A DNA stretch of 64,000 bases. Origin: Arcobacter sp. FWKO B. GTDB taxonomy: Bacteria > Campylobacterota > Campylobacteria > Campylobacterales > Arcobacteraceae. The translations under genes and the position numbers were made by a program. Shown here one piece after another: positions 8,187 to 15,888 of this stretch. The notes beneath the pieces were generated by a model, which was not told the DNA's origin, did not search any database, and worked only from the letters and a program-made list of their open reading frames with translations. Where the stretch lies: assembly GCF_014844135.1 (NCBI RefSeq), contig NZ_CP041403.1, forward strand, positions 2,108,001 through 2,172,000. The letters are read 5' to 3'. How positions within the stretch are numbered: position 1 is the stretch's first letter; every line of letters begins with the position of its first letter.

Positions 8187-8657
8187 ATGACTCCACAAAC
8201 TGACGACAGATACAAAATGGTTGAAAAAACCATGAAAAAACTGGGCTACGAAAAGGGTGCTTTGATAGAAAGCTTACATACTGCACAAGAAACTTTTGGA
8301 TATTTGGAAAATGATGTATTGAAGTTTATTTCTAGAAGATTAAAATTACCATATTCAAAAGTTTATGGTGTGGCTACATTTTACCACTTTTTTAGGCTTA
8401 AACCTAAAGGAAAACATACTGTTGTGGTATGTACTGGTACAGCTTGTTATATAAAGGGTGCAAATAAAATTGTAGAAGCTTTAGAAAAGAAATTTGGCAT
8501 TAAAATAGGGGAAACTTCAAAAGATAATCTGGTATCACTTTTTGGTGCTAGATGTGTGGGATCATGCTCTCTTGCTCCAATAGTAATCTATGATAACAAA
8601 CCTATAGGGAATTTAACCCTTGATGATGCATTAGAAAATGCAAAGGAGATTTTATGA
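8187..8657 (+). CDS. hoxE: NAD-linked [NiFe]-hydrogenase diaphorase subunit HoxE
   Basis: 156 residues, NuoE-like. Thioredoxin-fold [2Fe-2S] ligands are seen in CTGTACYIKGA and ARCVGSCSLAP, and KVYGVATFYHFF is the family core. HoxE passes electrons between the HoxFU diaphorase and other carriers. It is first in the hox operon, and its stop overlaps the hoxF start by four bases (ATGA). The order E-F-U-Y-H matches the bidirectional (group 3d) hydrogenases of cyanobacteria and purple bacteria. Confidence 0.92.
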   Translation: MTPQTDDRYKMVEKTMKKLGYEKGALIESLHTAQETFGYLENDVLKFISRRLKLPYSKVYGVATFYHFFRLKPKGKHTVVVCTGTACYIKGANKIVEALEKKFGIKIGETSKDNLVSLFGARCVGSCSLAPIVIYDNKPIGNLTLDDALENAKEIL

Positions 8658-10273
8658 TACACTCCATAGAAGATTTACAAGAGATTGTAAACAATAAAAT
8701 ATCACAAGAAGAGCAATATACTCAAGAGATAAGAGTTTGTACTGGAAGTAGCTGTTCATCACTTGGTTCAGATGAGCTTTATAAAGATTTACAAAAGAAT
8801 TTATCACAAACTCCAGAACACAAGTGTAAAGTAAAAGGTGTTGGGTGTAATGGATTATGTAGTGCAGCTATAATGGTATCACATTATGATAAGTCAAGCT
8901 CGAAGGAGACAATTTATGGAAGAATTGAGACAACTCAAAATGAAGATTTTGTTTGTCTTGCATCAAACAAGACAAATAAATTAGAAACTAAAAAATGTGA
9001 TATGAGTAGTGCATTCTTTACCAAACAGAAAAAAATAGTACTTGAAAATGTTGGTATAATTGATCCAAATGATATAGAAGATTATATATATCATGGTGGA
9101 TATTTTGCATTGTTTAGAGCATTAGAAGATAAAACACCATCTGATATCATAAATGAAGTAAAGCTAAGTGGTCTTCGAGGCAGAGGTGGAGGTGGGTATC
9201 CTACAGGCTTAAAATGGGAAAGTGTATCAAAGGTAGAAAGCCAACAAAAATTTATCATTTGTAATGGTGATGAGGGTGACCCAGGTGCTTTTATGGATAG
9301 GGCAGTTATGGAATCAGACCCACATAGAGTACTTGAAGGGATGGCGTTAGCTGGGTATGCTTGTGGAGCTAATATGGGATTTATATATGTAAGAGCTGAG
9401 TATCCTTTGGCTGTAGAGAAATTAAATAAAGCAATAAAACAAGCAAGAGCAAGAGGGATACTAGGACAAAATATCGCTAGTAGTAACTTTAGCTTTGATG
9501 TGGAAGTAAGACTAGGAGGAGGAGCTTTTGTATGTGGAGAAGCTACAGCACTTATTGCTTCAATTGAAGGAAATAGAGGACATCCAAGACAAAAGCCACC
9601 ACATCTTAGTGATAGAGGACTTTGGAATGAACCAACAGTACTTAATAATGTGGAAACATTTGCAAATATTCCAACTATCATAAAAAAAGGTGGAGAGTGG
9701 TTTAAAGCAATAGGAACTGCCACTTCAAGTGGTACAAAAGTATTTGCCCTAACTGGACATATCCAAAATACTGGACTTGTAGAAGTACCTATGGGTATCA
9801 CATTAAAAGAGCTTATTTATGAGATAGGTGGTGGTATAAGTGGTGGTAGAAAGTTAAAAGCCATCCAAACAGGAGGACCAAGTGGAGGGTGTATTCCTGC
9901 TCAGCTTCTTGATACACAAGTAGATTATGATTCCCTAAAAGATATTGGTTCTATTATGGGGAGTGGTGGACTTATAGTTATGGATGAGAGCTCAAATATG
10001 GTTGAGGTTGCAAAGTTTTTTATTGACTTTTGTAAAAGTGAATCATGTGGCAAATGTGTACCTTGCCGTGTAGGGACAGTGGAGTTATCAGATTTGCTTG
10101 ATAAGTTTGTTAAAAAAGAAGCAAAAAGGAGTGATTTTGAGCTGTTAAAGCAAATGTGTGAAGTAGTATCTCAAACTTCTCTTTGTGGACTTGGACAAAC
10201 TGCACCAAATCCAGTAGTAAGTACATTGAAGTATTTTGAAAATGAGTACTTGCAAGGAATTAAAAATGCTTAG
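8654..10273 (+). CDS. hoxF: Hydrogenase diaphorase subunit HoxF (NADH/FMN binding)
   Basis: 539 residues. An N-terminal thioredoxin-like [2Fe-2S] domain (CTGSSCSSLGSDEL, then GVGCNGLCSAA) is fused to a NuoF core. GLRGRGGGGYPTGLKWE binds NADH, GDEGDPGAFMDR lies in the FMN region, and ESCGKCVPCRVGT with SLCGLGQTAPNPV ligates a [4Fe-4S] cluster. It oxidises or reduces NAD(P)H and exchanges electrons with HoxU. The reading frame continues eight bases past the hoxU start, so the two are translationally coupled. Confidence 0.95.
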   Translation: MIHSIEDLQEIVNNKISQEEQYTQEIRVCTGSSCSSLGSDELYKDLQKNLSQTPEHKCKVKGVGCNGLCSAAIMVSHYDKSSSKETIYGRIETTQNEDFVCLASNKTNKLETKKCDMSSAFFTKQKKIVLENVGIIDPNDIEDYIYHGGYFALFRALEDKTPSDIINEVKLSGLRGRGGGGYPTGLKWESVSKVESQQKFIICNGDEGDPGAFMDRAVMESDPHRVLEGMALAGYACGANMGFIYVRAEYPLAVEKLNKAIKQARARGILGQNIASSNFSFDVEVRLGGGAFVCGEATALIASIEGNRGHPRQKPPHLSDRGLWNEPTVLNNVETFANIPTIIKKGGEWFKAIGTATSSGTKVFALTGHIQNTGLVEVPMGITLKELIYEIGGGISGGRKLKAIQTGGPSGGCIPAQLLDTQVDYDSLKDIGSIMGSGGLIVMDESSNMVEVAKFFIDFCKSESCGKCVPCRVGTVELSDLLDKFVKKEAKRSDFELLKQMCEVVSQTSLCGLGQTAPNPVVSTLKYFENEYLQGIKNA

Positions 10274-10985
10274 AGAAAAAGTAAGAGTCAAAACATTTAA
10301 GATAAATGATATTGATGTAACAGGAAAGTCAAATAGTACTATATTAGAAGTTGCAAATGAACACGATATTAAGATACCAACTTTATGTTATCTTGAAGGG
10401 TTGAGTTGTGTTGGAGCTTGTAGAATGTGTCTGGTTGAGATAAAAGGTAGTGATAAACTAATACCTGCATGTACAGCTAAAATAAGAGAGGGAATGGAAG
10501 TATATACCTCAAGTGATAAAATAGTAGCTCATAGGAAAATGATACTATCAATGATATTTGCAGAAAGAACTCATACTTGTAGTGTATGTGTTTCAAATGG
10601 TCATTGTGAACTTCAAGATATGGCTACAACTATAGGGCTTGAGCATTCAATCGTACCTTATATACACAAAAAGTTTGATATTGATGCAAGTCACAAAGAT
10701 TTTATTTATGATCCCAACAGATGTATTTTGTGTACAAGATGTGTAAGAGTTTGTGATGAGATAGAGGGTGCTCATGCTATTGATATTTTTGGTAGAGGAA
10801 TAGAATCAAAAATTATACACGATATGGATGAGCCTTGGATTGGGAGCGAAAGTTGTACAAGCTGTGGTAAGTGTGTACATGTATGCCCTACAGGTGCACT
10901 TTTTGAAAAAGGTGTAAGTTCATCTGAAATGGTAAAAAAGAAAAATATCATAACCAACTTGATACAAATAAGGAACAACAGATGA
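10266..10985 (+). CDS. hoxU: Hydrogenase diaphorase subunit HoxU (Fe-S relay)
   Basis: About 239 residues, homologous to the NuoG N-terminus. It has a plant-type [2Fe-2S] site (PTLCYLEGLSCVGACRMC), a His/Cys [4Fe-4S] motif (HTCSVCVSNGHCELQ), and two ferredoxin-type clusters (CILCTRCVRVCDE, CTSCGKCVHVCPTGAL). It relays electrons between HoxF and HoxY. An in-frame ATG lies at 10236, but the ATG at 10266 has AAGGA eight bases before it and fits the family N-terminus, so I use 10266. The stop overlaps the hoxY start by four bases. Confidence 0.95.
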   Translation: MLREKVRVKTFKINDIDVTGKSNSTILEVANEHDIKIPTLCYLEGLSCVGACRMCLVEIKGSDKLIPACTAKIREGMEVYTSSDKIVAHRKMILSMIFAERTHTCSVCVSNGHCELQDMATTIGLEHSIVPYIHKKFDIDASHKDFIYDPNRCILCTRCVRVCDEIEGAHAIDIFGRGIESKIIHDMDEPWIGSESCTSCGKCVHVCPTGALFEKGVSSSEMVKKKNIITNLIQIRNNR

Positions 10986-11521
10986 GTAAAGCTAGAATTG
11001 CAACCATATGGCTTGATGGTTGTTCGGGATGTCATATGTCAATACTTGATATGGATGAAAGACTTATTGAGCTTAGTTCTTTGGTGGATATTGTATATAG
11101 CCCTTATGTAGATCAAAAAGAATTTCCCCAAGATGTTGATTTGTGTATTGTTGAAGGTGCTATAAGTACTGATCATGATTTAGAGATGATACAACTTATC
11201 AGGAAAAATTCAAAAAAAATTCTTGCATTAGGGGATTGTGCAGTCACTGGTAATATTTCAGCTATGAAAAACCTTTTTGGAACGGACGCTGTTTTACAAA
11301 AAGGATATTTTGACCTAGCTGATATAAATAAAGAAAATAAAGCACCATCATTAGTTGTACCAAGGTTATTAGATAAAGTAATCCCTCTTAATGAAGCAGT
11401 TGATATAGATTATTTTGTACCAGGGTGTCCAACTCCAGCTGATGCAATTTATGAGGTGATTAAAGCTGTTTTGCAAGGGCGAAGTATTAATATAAGTGAA
11501 CTTACAAGGTTTGGAAAATAA
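10982..11521 (+). CDS. hoxY: [NiFe]-hydrogenase small subunit HoxY
   Basis: 179 residues, the short small-subunit type with a single proximal [4Fe-4S] cluster. Ligands are seen in WLDGCSGCHMSILDMDE, LALGDCAVTGN and VPGCPTPADAIYE. It has no Tat signal, so the enzyme is cytoplasmic, as expected for Hox. It overlaps hoxU by four bases, and hoxH starts one base after its stop. Confidence 0.95.
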   Translation: MSKARIATIWLDGCSGCHMSILDMDERLIELSSLVDIVYSPYVDQKEFPQDVDLCIVEGAISTDHDLEMIQLIRKNSKKILALGDCAVTGNISAMKNLFGTDAVLQKGYFDLADINKENKAPSLVVPRLLDKVIPLNEAVDIDYFVPGCPTPADAIYEVIKAVLQGRSINISELTRFGK

Positions 11522-11522
11522 T

Positions 11523-12944
11523 ATGAAAAAAATAGTAATAGATCCAGTCACTAGGATAGAAGGTCATGCAAAAATTACAATAGATTTGGATGATAAGGGA
11601 AAAGTTGATGATGCAAGATTACATGTGATACAATATCGTGGTTTTGAAAAGATGTGCGAGGGAAGACCTTATACAGAAATGCCATCTTTGACAGCTAGAA
11701 CTTGTGGTATTTGCCCTGTTAGTCATGTGATATCTTCAAGTAAAGCATGTGATGAGCTTTTGGCTGTTCGTCCTCCAAAAGCTGCTAGAAATATAAGAAG
11801 AATCATCAACCTTGCACAAATAGTACAATCTCATGCACTAAATTTTTATCATCTAAGTAGCCCAGATTTTGTATATGGTTTTGATGCAAACAAAGAAGAT
11901 AGGAATATATTTAAACTGATGCAAACTCATCCACGCTTTGCAAAAGATGGAATATGGCTTCGTGCGTTTGGACAAAAGATTATTGAAAGCCTTGGTGGAA
12001 AAAGAATCCATCCTACATGGATAGTCCCTGGAGGGGTAAGCCATATGCTAGATAGTGAAGCAAAACATGAGATTTTACAGCAGATCCCCGAAGCACTTGA
12101 AATTGCTAAAAAATCTATAGCTTTTTTTATAGATAATCTTGGTAAATTTCAAAGAGAAGTACAATCTTTTGCTTCATTTCCATCACTTTTTATGGGACTA
12201 GTTAGTAAAAAAGGGAAATTAGAGCATTATGATGGACACTTGAGATTTATAGATACAAATGGAAAAATACTTGATGAGGTAGAACCAAAGTACTATCGTG
12301 AGTATATTGGTGAAGCTGTAGAGAATGATAGTTATTTAAAATCACCGTACTATAAACCTTTTGGGTATCATGATGGTATGTATAGAGTTGGACCACTAGC
12401 TAGGCTTAATGTTGCTCAAAGTTGTGGTACAAGTGAGGCTGATAGTGAGTTTGAGAGATTTAAAAATATCAATAATGGTAAACCAGTTTTAGACTCTTTT
12501 TATTACCATTATGCAAGACTTATAGAAATAGTTTATGCCATAGAAAAAATAGAAGAGCTTTTAAACGACCCAAAAACTATGAGTGATAATATCAGGTCAC
12601 ATGCAAATATCAATAGAACTCATGGAGTAGGGTGTAGTGAGGCTCCAAGAGGGACACTTTTTCATGACTATGAAGTATCAAATGATGGTCTTATAACTGG
12701 TGTGAATCTAATCATTGCTACTGGTAATAATAACTTAGCTATGAATGCAGGTGTAAAACAAGTAGCAAAAGAGTTTGTTGATGCAAAAAATATAACAGAT
12801 GGAGCACTTAATAGAGTTGAAGCTGTGATTAGGTGTTTTGACCCATGTCTTAGCTGTTCTACCCATGCTACAGGTATAGTATCATCAACTATACAGATAA
12901 GAGATAAAGATAAAAATATAATAGATATCATAAAAAGAAGTTAA
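11523..12944 (+). CDS. hoxH: [NiFe]-hydrogenase large catalytic subunit HoxH
   Basis: About 473 residues. The N-terminal pair TARTCGICPVSH and the C-terminal pair DPCLSCSTHATG supply the four cysteines of the Ni-Fe(CN)2CO site. VIDPVTRIEGHAKI is the usual start motif, so the ATG at 11523 is preferred over the longer frame beginning at 11496 inside hoxY. About 23 residues follow CSTHA, consistent with a C-terminal peptide removed by the HoxW protease after Ni insertion. It overlaps hoxW by one base. No hyp maturation genes are in the window. Confidence 0.96.
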   Translation: MKKIVIDPVTRIEGHAKITIDLDDKGKVDDARLHVIQYRGFEKMCEGRPYTEMPSLTARTCGICPVSHVISSSKACDELLAVRPPKAARNIRRIINLAQIVQSHALNFYHLSSPDFVYGFDANKEDRNIFKLMQTHPRFAKDGIWLRAFGQKIIESLGGKRIHPTWIVPGGVSHMLDSEAKHEILQQIPEALEIAKKSIAFFIDNLGKFQREVQSFASFPSLFMGLVSKKGKLEHYDGHLRFIDTNGKILDEVEPKYYREYIGEAVENDSYLKSPYYKPFGYHDGMYRVGPLARLNVAQSCGTSEADSEFERFKNINNGKPVLDSFYYHYARLIEIVYAIEKIEELLNDPKTMSDNIRSHANINRTHGVGCSEAPRGTLFHDYEVSNDGLITGVNLIIATGNNNLAMNAGVKQVAKEFVDAKNITDGALNRVEAVIRCFDPCLSCSTHATGIVSSTIQIRDKDKNIIDIIKRS

Positions 12945-13357
12945 TGAGAATAATAATTTGTTATGGCAATTCCTTAAGAGGAGATGATGGCTTTGGGCTT
13001 GATGTTGGTAAGATTTTAAAATCTAAAAATTTACAAAACACTAAGATTATTATATTGCATCAGCTAGTCCCTGAACTTACTCTTGATTTGCTCTATGCTA
13101 AAGAGCTTGTTTTTGTTGATGCAAGCTATAGCAATGAAAACTCATATAAACTAGCATGTGATATAGCAAACCTCCAAAACAACAATCAATTGTCCCACCA
13201 CATAAGCTATCGTCAAATATTAGCTATATTAAATGATGTATATAATATTTATCCAAAATATGAAGTTTTTTCAATGCTTTGTAATAATTTTGATGAGGTA
13301 GTGGATATGGATTTGTATATGGAGTGCGTTATGAAGTGTGCTGAGTATTTGGATTAA
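12944..13357 (+). CDS. hoxW: Hydrogenase maturation endopeptidase HoxW
   Basis: 137 residues. IICYGNSLRGDDGFGLDVG is the HyaD/HybD/HoxW N-terminal motif with the conserved Asp that contacts Ni. LVFVDASYS carries the second metal ligand region, and SHHISYRQILAI a third His. It should cleave the HoxH C-terminal tail. It is last in the hox operon, starting within the hoxH stop (TAATG). Family assignment is firm; specificity for HoxH is inferred from position. Confidence 0.88.
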   Translation: MRIIICYGNSLRGDDGFGLDVGKILKSKNLQNTKIIILHQLVPELTLDLLYAKELVFVDASYSNENSYKLACDIANLQNNNQLSHHISYRQILAILNDVYNIYPKYEVFSMLCNNFDEVVDMDLYMECVMKCAEYLD

Positions 13358-13383
13358 AAAGTTTTTTATTATTAATATATTGC

Positions 13384-13389
13384 TATAAT
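13384..13389 (+). promoter_or_regulatory. Putative -10 box ahead of the restriction-gene scar and PLD operon
   Basis: TATAAT in TTGCTATAATC, 29 bases before the ATG at 13418. A second TATAAT lies at 13401-13406. This is probably the surviving promoter of the ancestral type IIG gene and may now drive the downstream operon. Confidence 0.5.
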
Positions 13390-13417
13390 CTGTAACTTTA
13401 TATAATAGGTTATGATA

Positions 13418-13757
13418 ATGGCAATATTTACTAAATCGGTATTAAATTCTATCAAGCTCGATGAGTCCAAAGTGGCTCTTGGTTGGGCTAATTATCAATC
13501 ATTTTTATCCCAAAAAGAACATATTATTTATGCAACTTGTTGATGAGATTTTGGAAGCTAAACAAAAAATTAAAGAGTATAAAATCCTCCTAGATGAAGC
13601 TATCAAAAATGATAACTTCGATAGAGAAATCAAACTCAAAAAAGAGATTGAAAACTTAGAAAATATTTGTCTTTCAAATGAAAAAACAATAGATGAGATG
13701 GTTTATGAGCTTTATGGTTTGAGTGATGATGAGATTAAGATTGTGGAGGGTGTTTGA
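13418..13757 (+). pseudogene. Collapsed type IIG (Eco57I-like) restriction-methylase remnant
   Basis: Two frames carry opposite ends of one gene family. Frame 1 (13418-13543) encodes 41 residues, including SVLNSIKLDESKVALGWANY and QSFLSQKEHI, which resembles the N-terminus of type IIG enzymes. Frame 2, from about 13532 to the TGA at 13757, encodes MQLVDEILEAKQKIKEY and then TIDEMVYELYGLSDDEIKIV, the typical C-terminus of the same enzymes. The whole catalytic middle is missing, so I read this as a large internal deletion with a frame change. A 98-residue open frame can be drawn from 13461, but its first 24 residues are a shadow of frame 1. Translation of frame 2 would still couple to the next gene. 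The family call is from memory of conserved ends. Confidence 0.65.
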
Positions 13758-15325
13758 TGAACTATATAACATGGCTATATTTTTTAGTAGAAAATCAAAA
13801 TAAAGATAATGAAAAGGTTATATTTTTATATGGATTAACATTACCTACAAAATTTGAACAATATAGTAAAATTGAAATTAATTCAAAAGATATTGATTTC
13901 AATAAAAAAATTGTTGTTTTTTCAAATATTTGTGAAACCAATTTATCTGTAGAAAATGGATTATTAAATTTTGATGGATTTATAAAAAGTAAAAAAGAAG
14001 CATTAAATATAATCAATTACAAGGAAGTTATACAAGTAGCTAGTGAAGTAAATAAAGATATTCCAAATTCACTAGTAACAACGCCACTTTACACAAAGTG
14101 TTTTTTCACAGATGAATTTTATCGTTATTATGATAAACAAAATTTTGAAACTTCATCAATAGAATCTTTAGTAAAAATTTTAGAAGTTTTAGAAAATATG
14201 ACTGGGCAAAAGTTTACATCTAACTATTCAAAAAGGTTAAGCTGTTATGAAATAGGAGAACCGCAAGAATGGGTAGAAGAAAAAGCAACCCCTTTTGTAG
14301 TAGATACGCAAAAGCAAGAAGAAACTTTAAAATATATTTTTAAAATAGACAAAGAATATGTATTTGAACAAGTATCTATTCACTTAATAGTTTATAATAA
14401 TGATAATGAAATAGTAAAAGACATTATTAAAACTACTCATAATGATAGGGAAGTATTTTTAACAGAGATTAAAAAAGAAGATAACGCTTCATTAGAGTAT
14501 TGGATATTTGATAAGGATGGTACACTTATAGATAGGAATAAATACGGATTTATTTGTTCAATTTCTTTAAATGCAAATTTAATTGGCAAAACATATAATA
14601 TTGATGCAAAAAACTATTCAAACAAAAGTCCATTAAAGGATAAAAGCCGAGGTGTTGCTACTTACACACAAGGGTTTAAAAACAACATAGAGGTTGATAA
14701 AATACCTGAGATTGAAGAAAGAGCAAATAAACTTTTTCTGAGACTAAAAACTTATCAAGAAGAAGATACTCTTTATAAAAATGGTGTTTGGTTTAATGTT
14801 GGAGAACATGAAAACATAATTAAGTTTCTCAATAAAATCACTCTGTATGGTGCTTATAAAATAACATTTATTGACCCTTTTATATCAAAAGATAGTTTAG
14901 ATTATTTATACCATTTTGAAAATCAACAAATTTCGATGCAATTTATTTCTTGCTGGAAAAAGAATATTTCACCAGATGATAGTGAAGAACAAAAAGAAAT
15001 AGGAATTTCTATCAATGAGTTACAAGAACAACTGAAAAAAATACAAGACTTTAATATACCGTTAAAAACTGCTCAATGGTACAATTTTACTTTTGATAAA
15101 CAAAAATTTCATGATAGATTTATATACATAGAAAATGTTTCAAATGGAAAAAAGCAAGTTTATTCTATGAGTAATAGTTTAAATAGTATGTTGAAAAGTT
15201 ATAATTTATTAATTACTCCTTTAAAAGGTGAAGTATTACAAAAAGCGTTAGTTTATTTAGATGGGTTATTTTCAGAATGTAATAATGAAAATAAAATTTA
15301 TCCATTACGAGAGAATAAATCATAA
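13757..15325 (+). CDS. Large protein with C-terminal HDRF PLD-like domain, candidate defence protein
   Basis: About 522 residues. Residues 1-330 have no family I recognise. Residues 335-523 look like one phospholipase D-like half: YKITFIDPFISKDSLDYL (strand plus helix) and later KQKFHDRFIYIENVS, followed by VYSMSNSLNSML. The HxK pair is HDR, and the Asp normally six residues later is Glu. The general plan recalls the VPA1262-type proteins of defence islands, but I cannot confirm this. The start is ATG at 13757, six bases after GGAGGG and overlapping the stop of the restriction-gene remnant (TGATG). First of a three-gene coupled operon, visibly more AT-rich than the hox genes. Confidence 0.6.
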   Translation: MNYITWLYFLVENQNKDNEKVIFLYGLTLPTKFEQYSKIEINSKDIDFNKKIVVFSNICETNLSVENGLLNFDGFIKSKKEALNIINYKEVIQVASEVNKDIPNSLVTTPLYTKCFFTDEFYRYYDKQNFETSSIESLVKILEVLENMTGQKFTSNYSKRLSCYEIGEPQEWVEEKATPFVVDTQKQEETLKYIFKIDKEYVFEQVSIHLIVYNNDNEIVKDIIKTTHNDREVFLTEIKKEDNASLEYWIFDKDGTLIDRNKYGFICSISLNANLIGKTYNIDAKNYSNKSPLKDKSRGVATYTQGFKNNIEVDKIPEIEERANKLFLRLKTYQEEDTLYKNGVWFNVGEHENIIKFLNKITLYGAYKITFIDPFISKDSLDYLYHFENQQISMQFISCWKKNISPDDSEEQKEIGISINELQEQLKKIQDFNIPLKTAQWYNFTFDKQKFHDRFIYIENVSNGKKQVYSMSNSLNSMLKSYNLLITPLKGEVLQKALVYLDGLFSECNNENKIYPLRENKS

Positions 15326-15888
15326 TGTTGAGAGTTAATGGAATATTGCCATCTGTTGATGAATGTATAGATAAAAACAAAAGTGCATTTATAAAAGGCT
15401 ATGATGGTGCAGTTAAACATTTACATAATCTTGTAGACTCTTATCCTTCAAGTAAGATAAGATTATTTAATAGAGAAATAGATAATGATACTATAGAAGT
15501 TTTACAAGTCATAATAAATTGTGGTATAGCAAAGGGTACTCCTTACTCAAATATTGAGATATTTTGTTGTCGAGATATTGATAAAAGATTAGATTTGAAA
15601 TCTTTAGAACAAAATCCAATATTGAAAAATATTAAAATTTATCGGCATCATCAAAAAGATATATTTCATGATAGATTTTTAAGTATATTTGTAGAAGAAG
15701 AACAGTTTGAAGATATTTATTTAATGGGTAACAGTTTATCTTCAATAAAAAACAAACCTATGAGTATCGCACAAATTTTAGGAAAATGTATAATTAATTT
15801 ATATGAACACACACAAAGTGGCTTAAAAAAGGAACTAAAAGAGATAGTAGATAAATCTAAAAGAATTTATCCAAAGGTGGAATTATGA
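15325..15888 (+). CDS. Small HDRF PLD-like protein, operon partner
   Basis: 187 residues. It has the same half-domain plan as the C-terminus of the preceding protein: SSKIRLFNREIDNDTIEVL, IEIFCCRDIDKRL, then IFHDRFLSIFVEE and IYLMGNSLSSIKN. The acidic residue after HDRF is lost (Phe), so catalysis, if any, would need the partner's half site. PLD enzymes normally pair two half sites, and pairing of this protein with its neighbour is my inference. The start overlaps the previous stop by one base (TAATG), and the stop overlaps the next start by four (ATGA). Confidence 0.55.
   Translation: MLRVNGILPSVDECIDKNKSAFIKGYDGAVKHLHNLVDSYPSSKIRLFNREIDNDTIEVLQVIINCGIAKGTPYSNIEIFCCRDIDKRLDLKSLEQNPILKNIKIYRHHQKDIFHDRFLSIFVEEEQFEDIYLMGNSLSSIKNKPMSIAQILGKCIINLYEHTQSGLKKELKEIVDKSKRIYPKVEL

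Noticed and set aside
9091-9801. 236-residue minus-strand frame opposite hoxF
   Set aside because: Antisense shadow of a strongly conserved gene; proline- and serine-rich artefact composition.
11496-11522. Upstream extension of hoxH
   Set aside because: Lies inside hoxY; the family N-terminus begins at the ATG at 11523.
13461-13757. 98-residue protein as an intact gene
   Set aside because: Its first 24 residues are the other-frame shadow of a restriction-enzyme N-terminus and its last 75 are a restriction-enzyme C-terminus; better described as a remnant.
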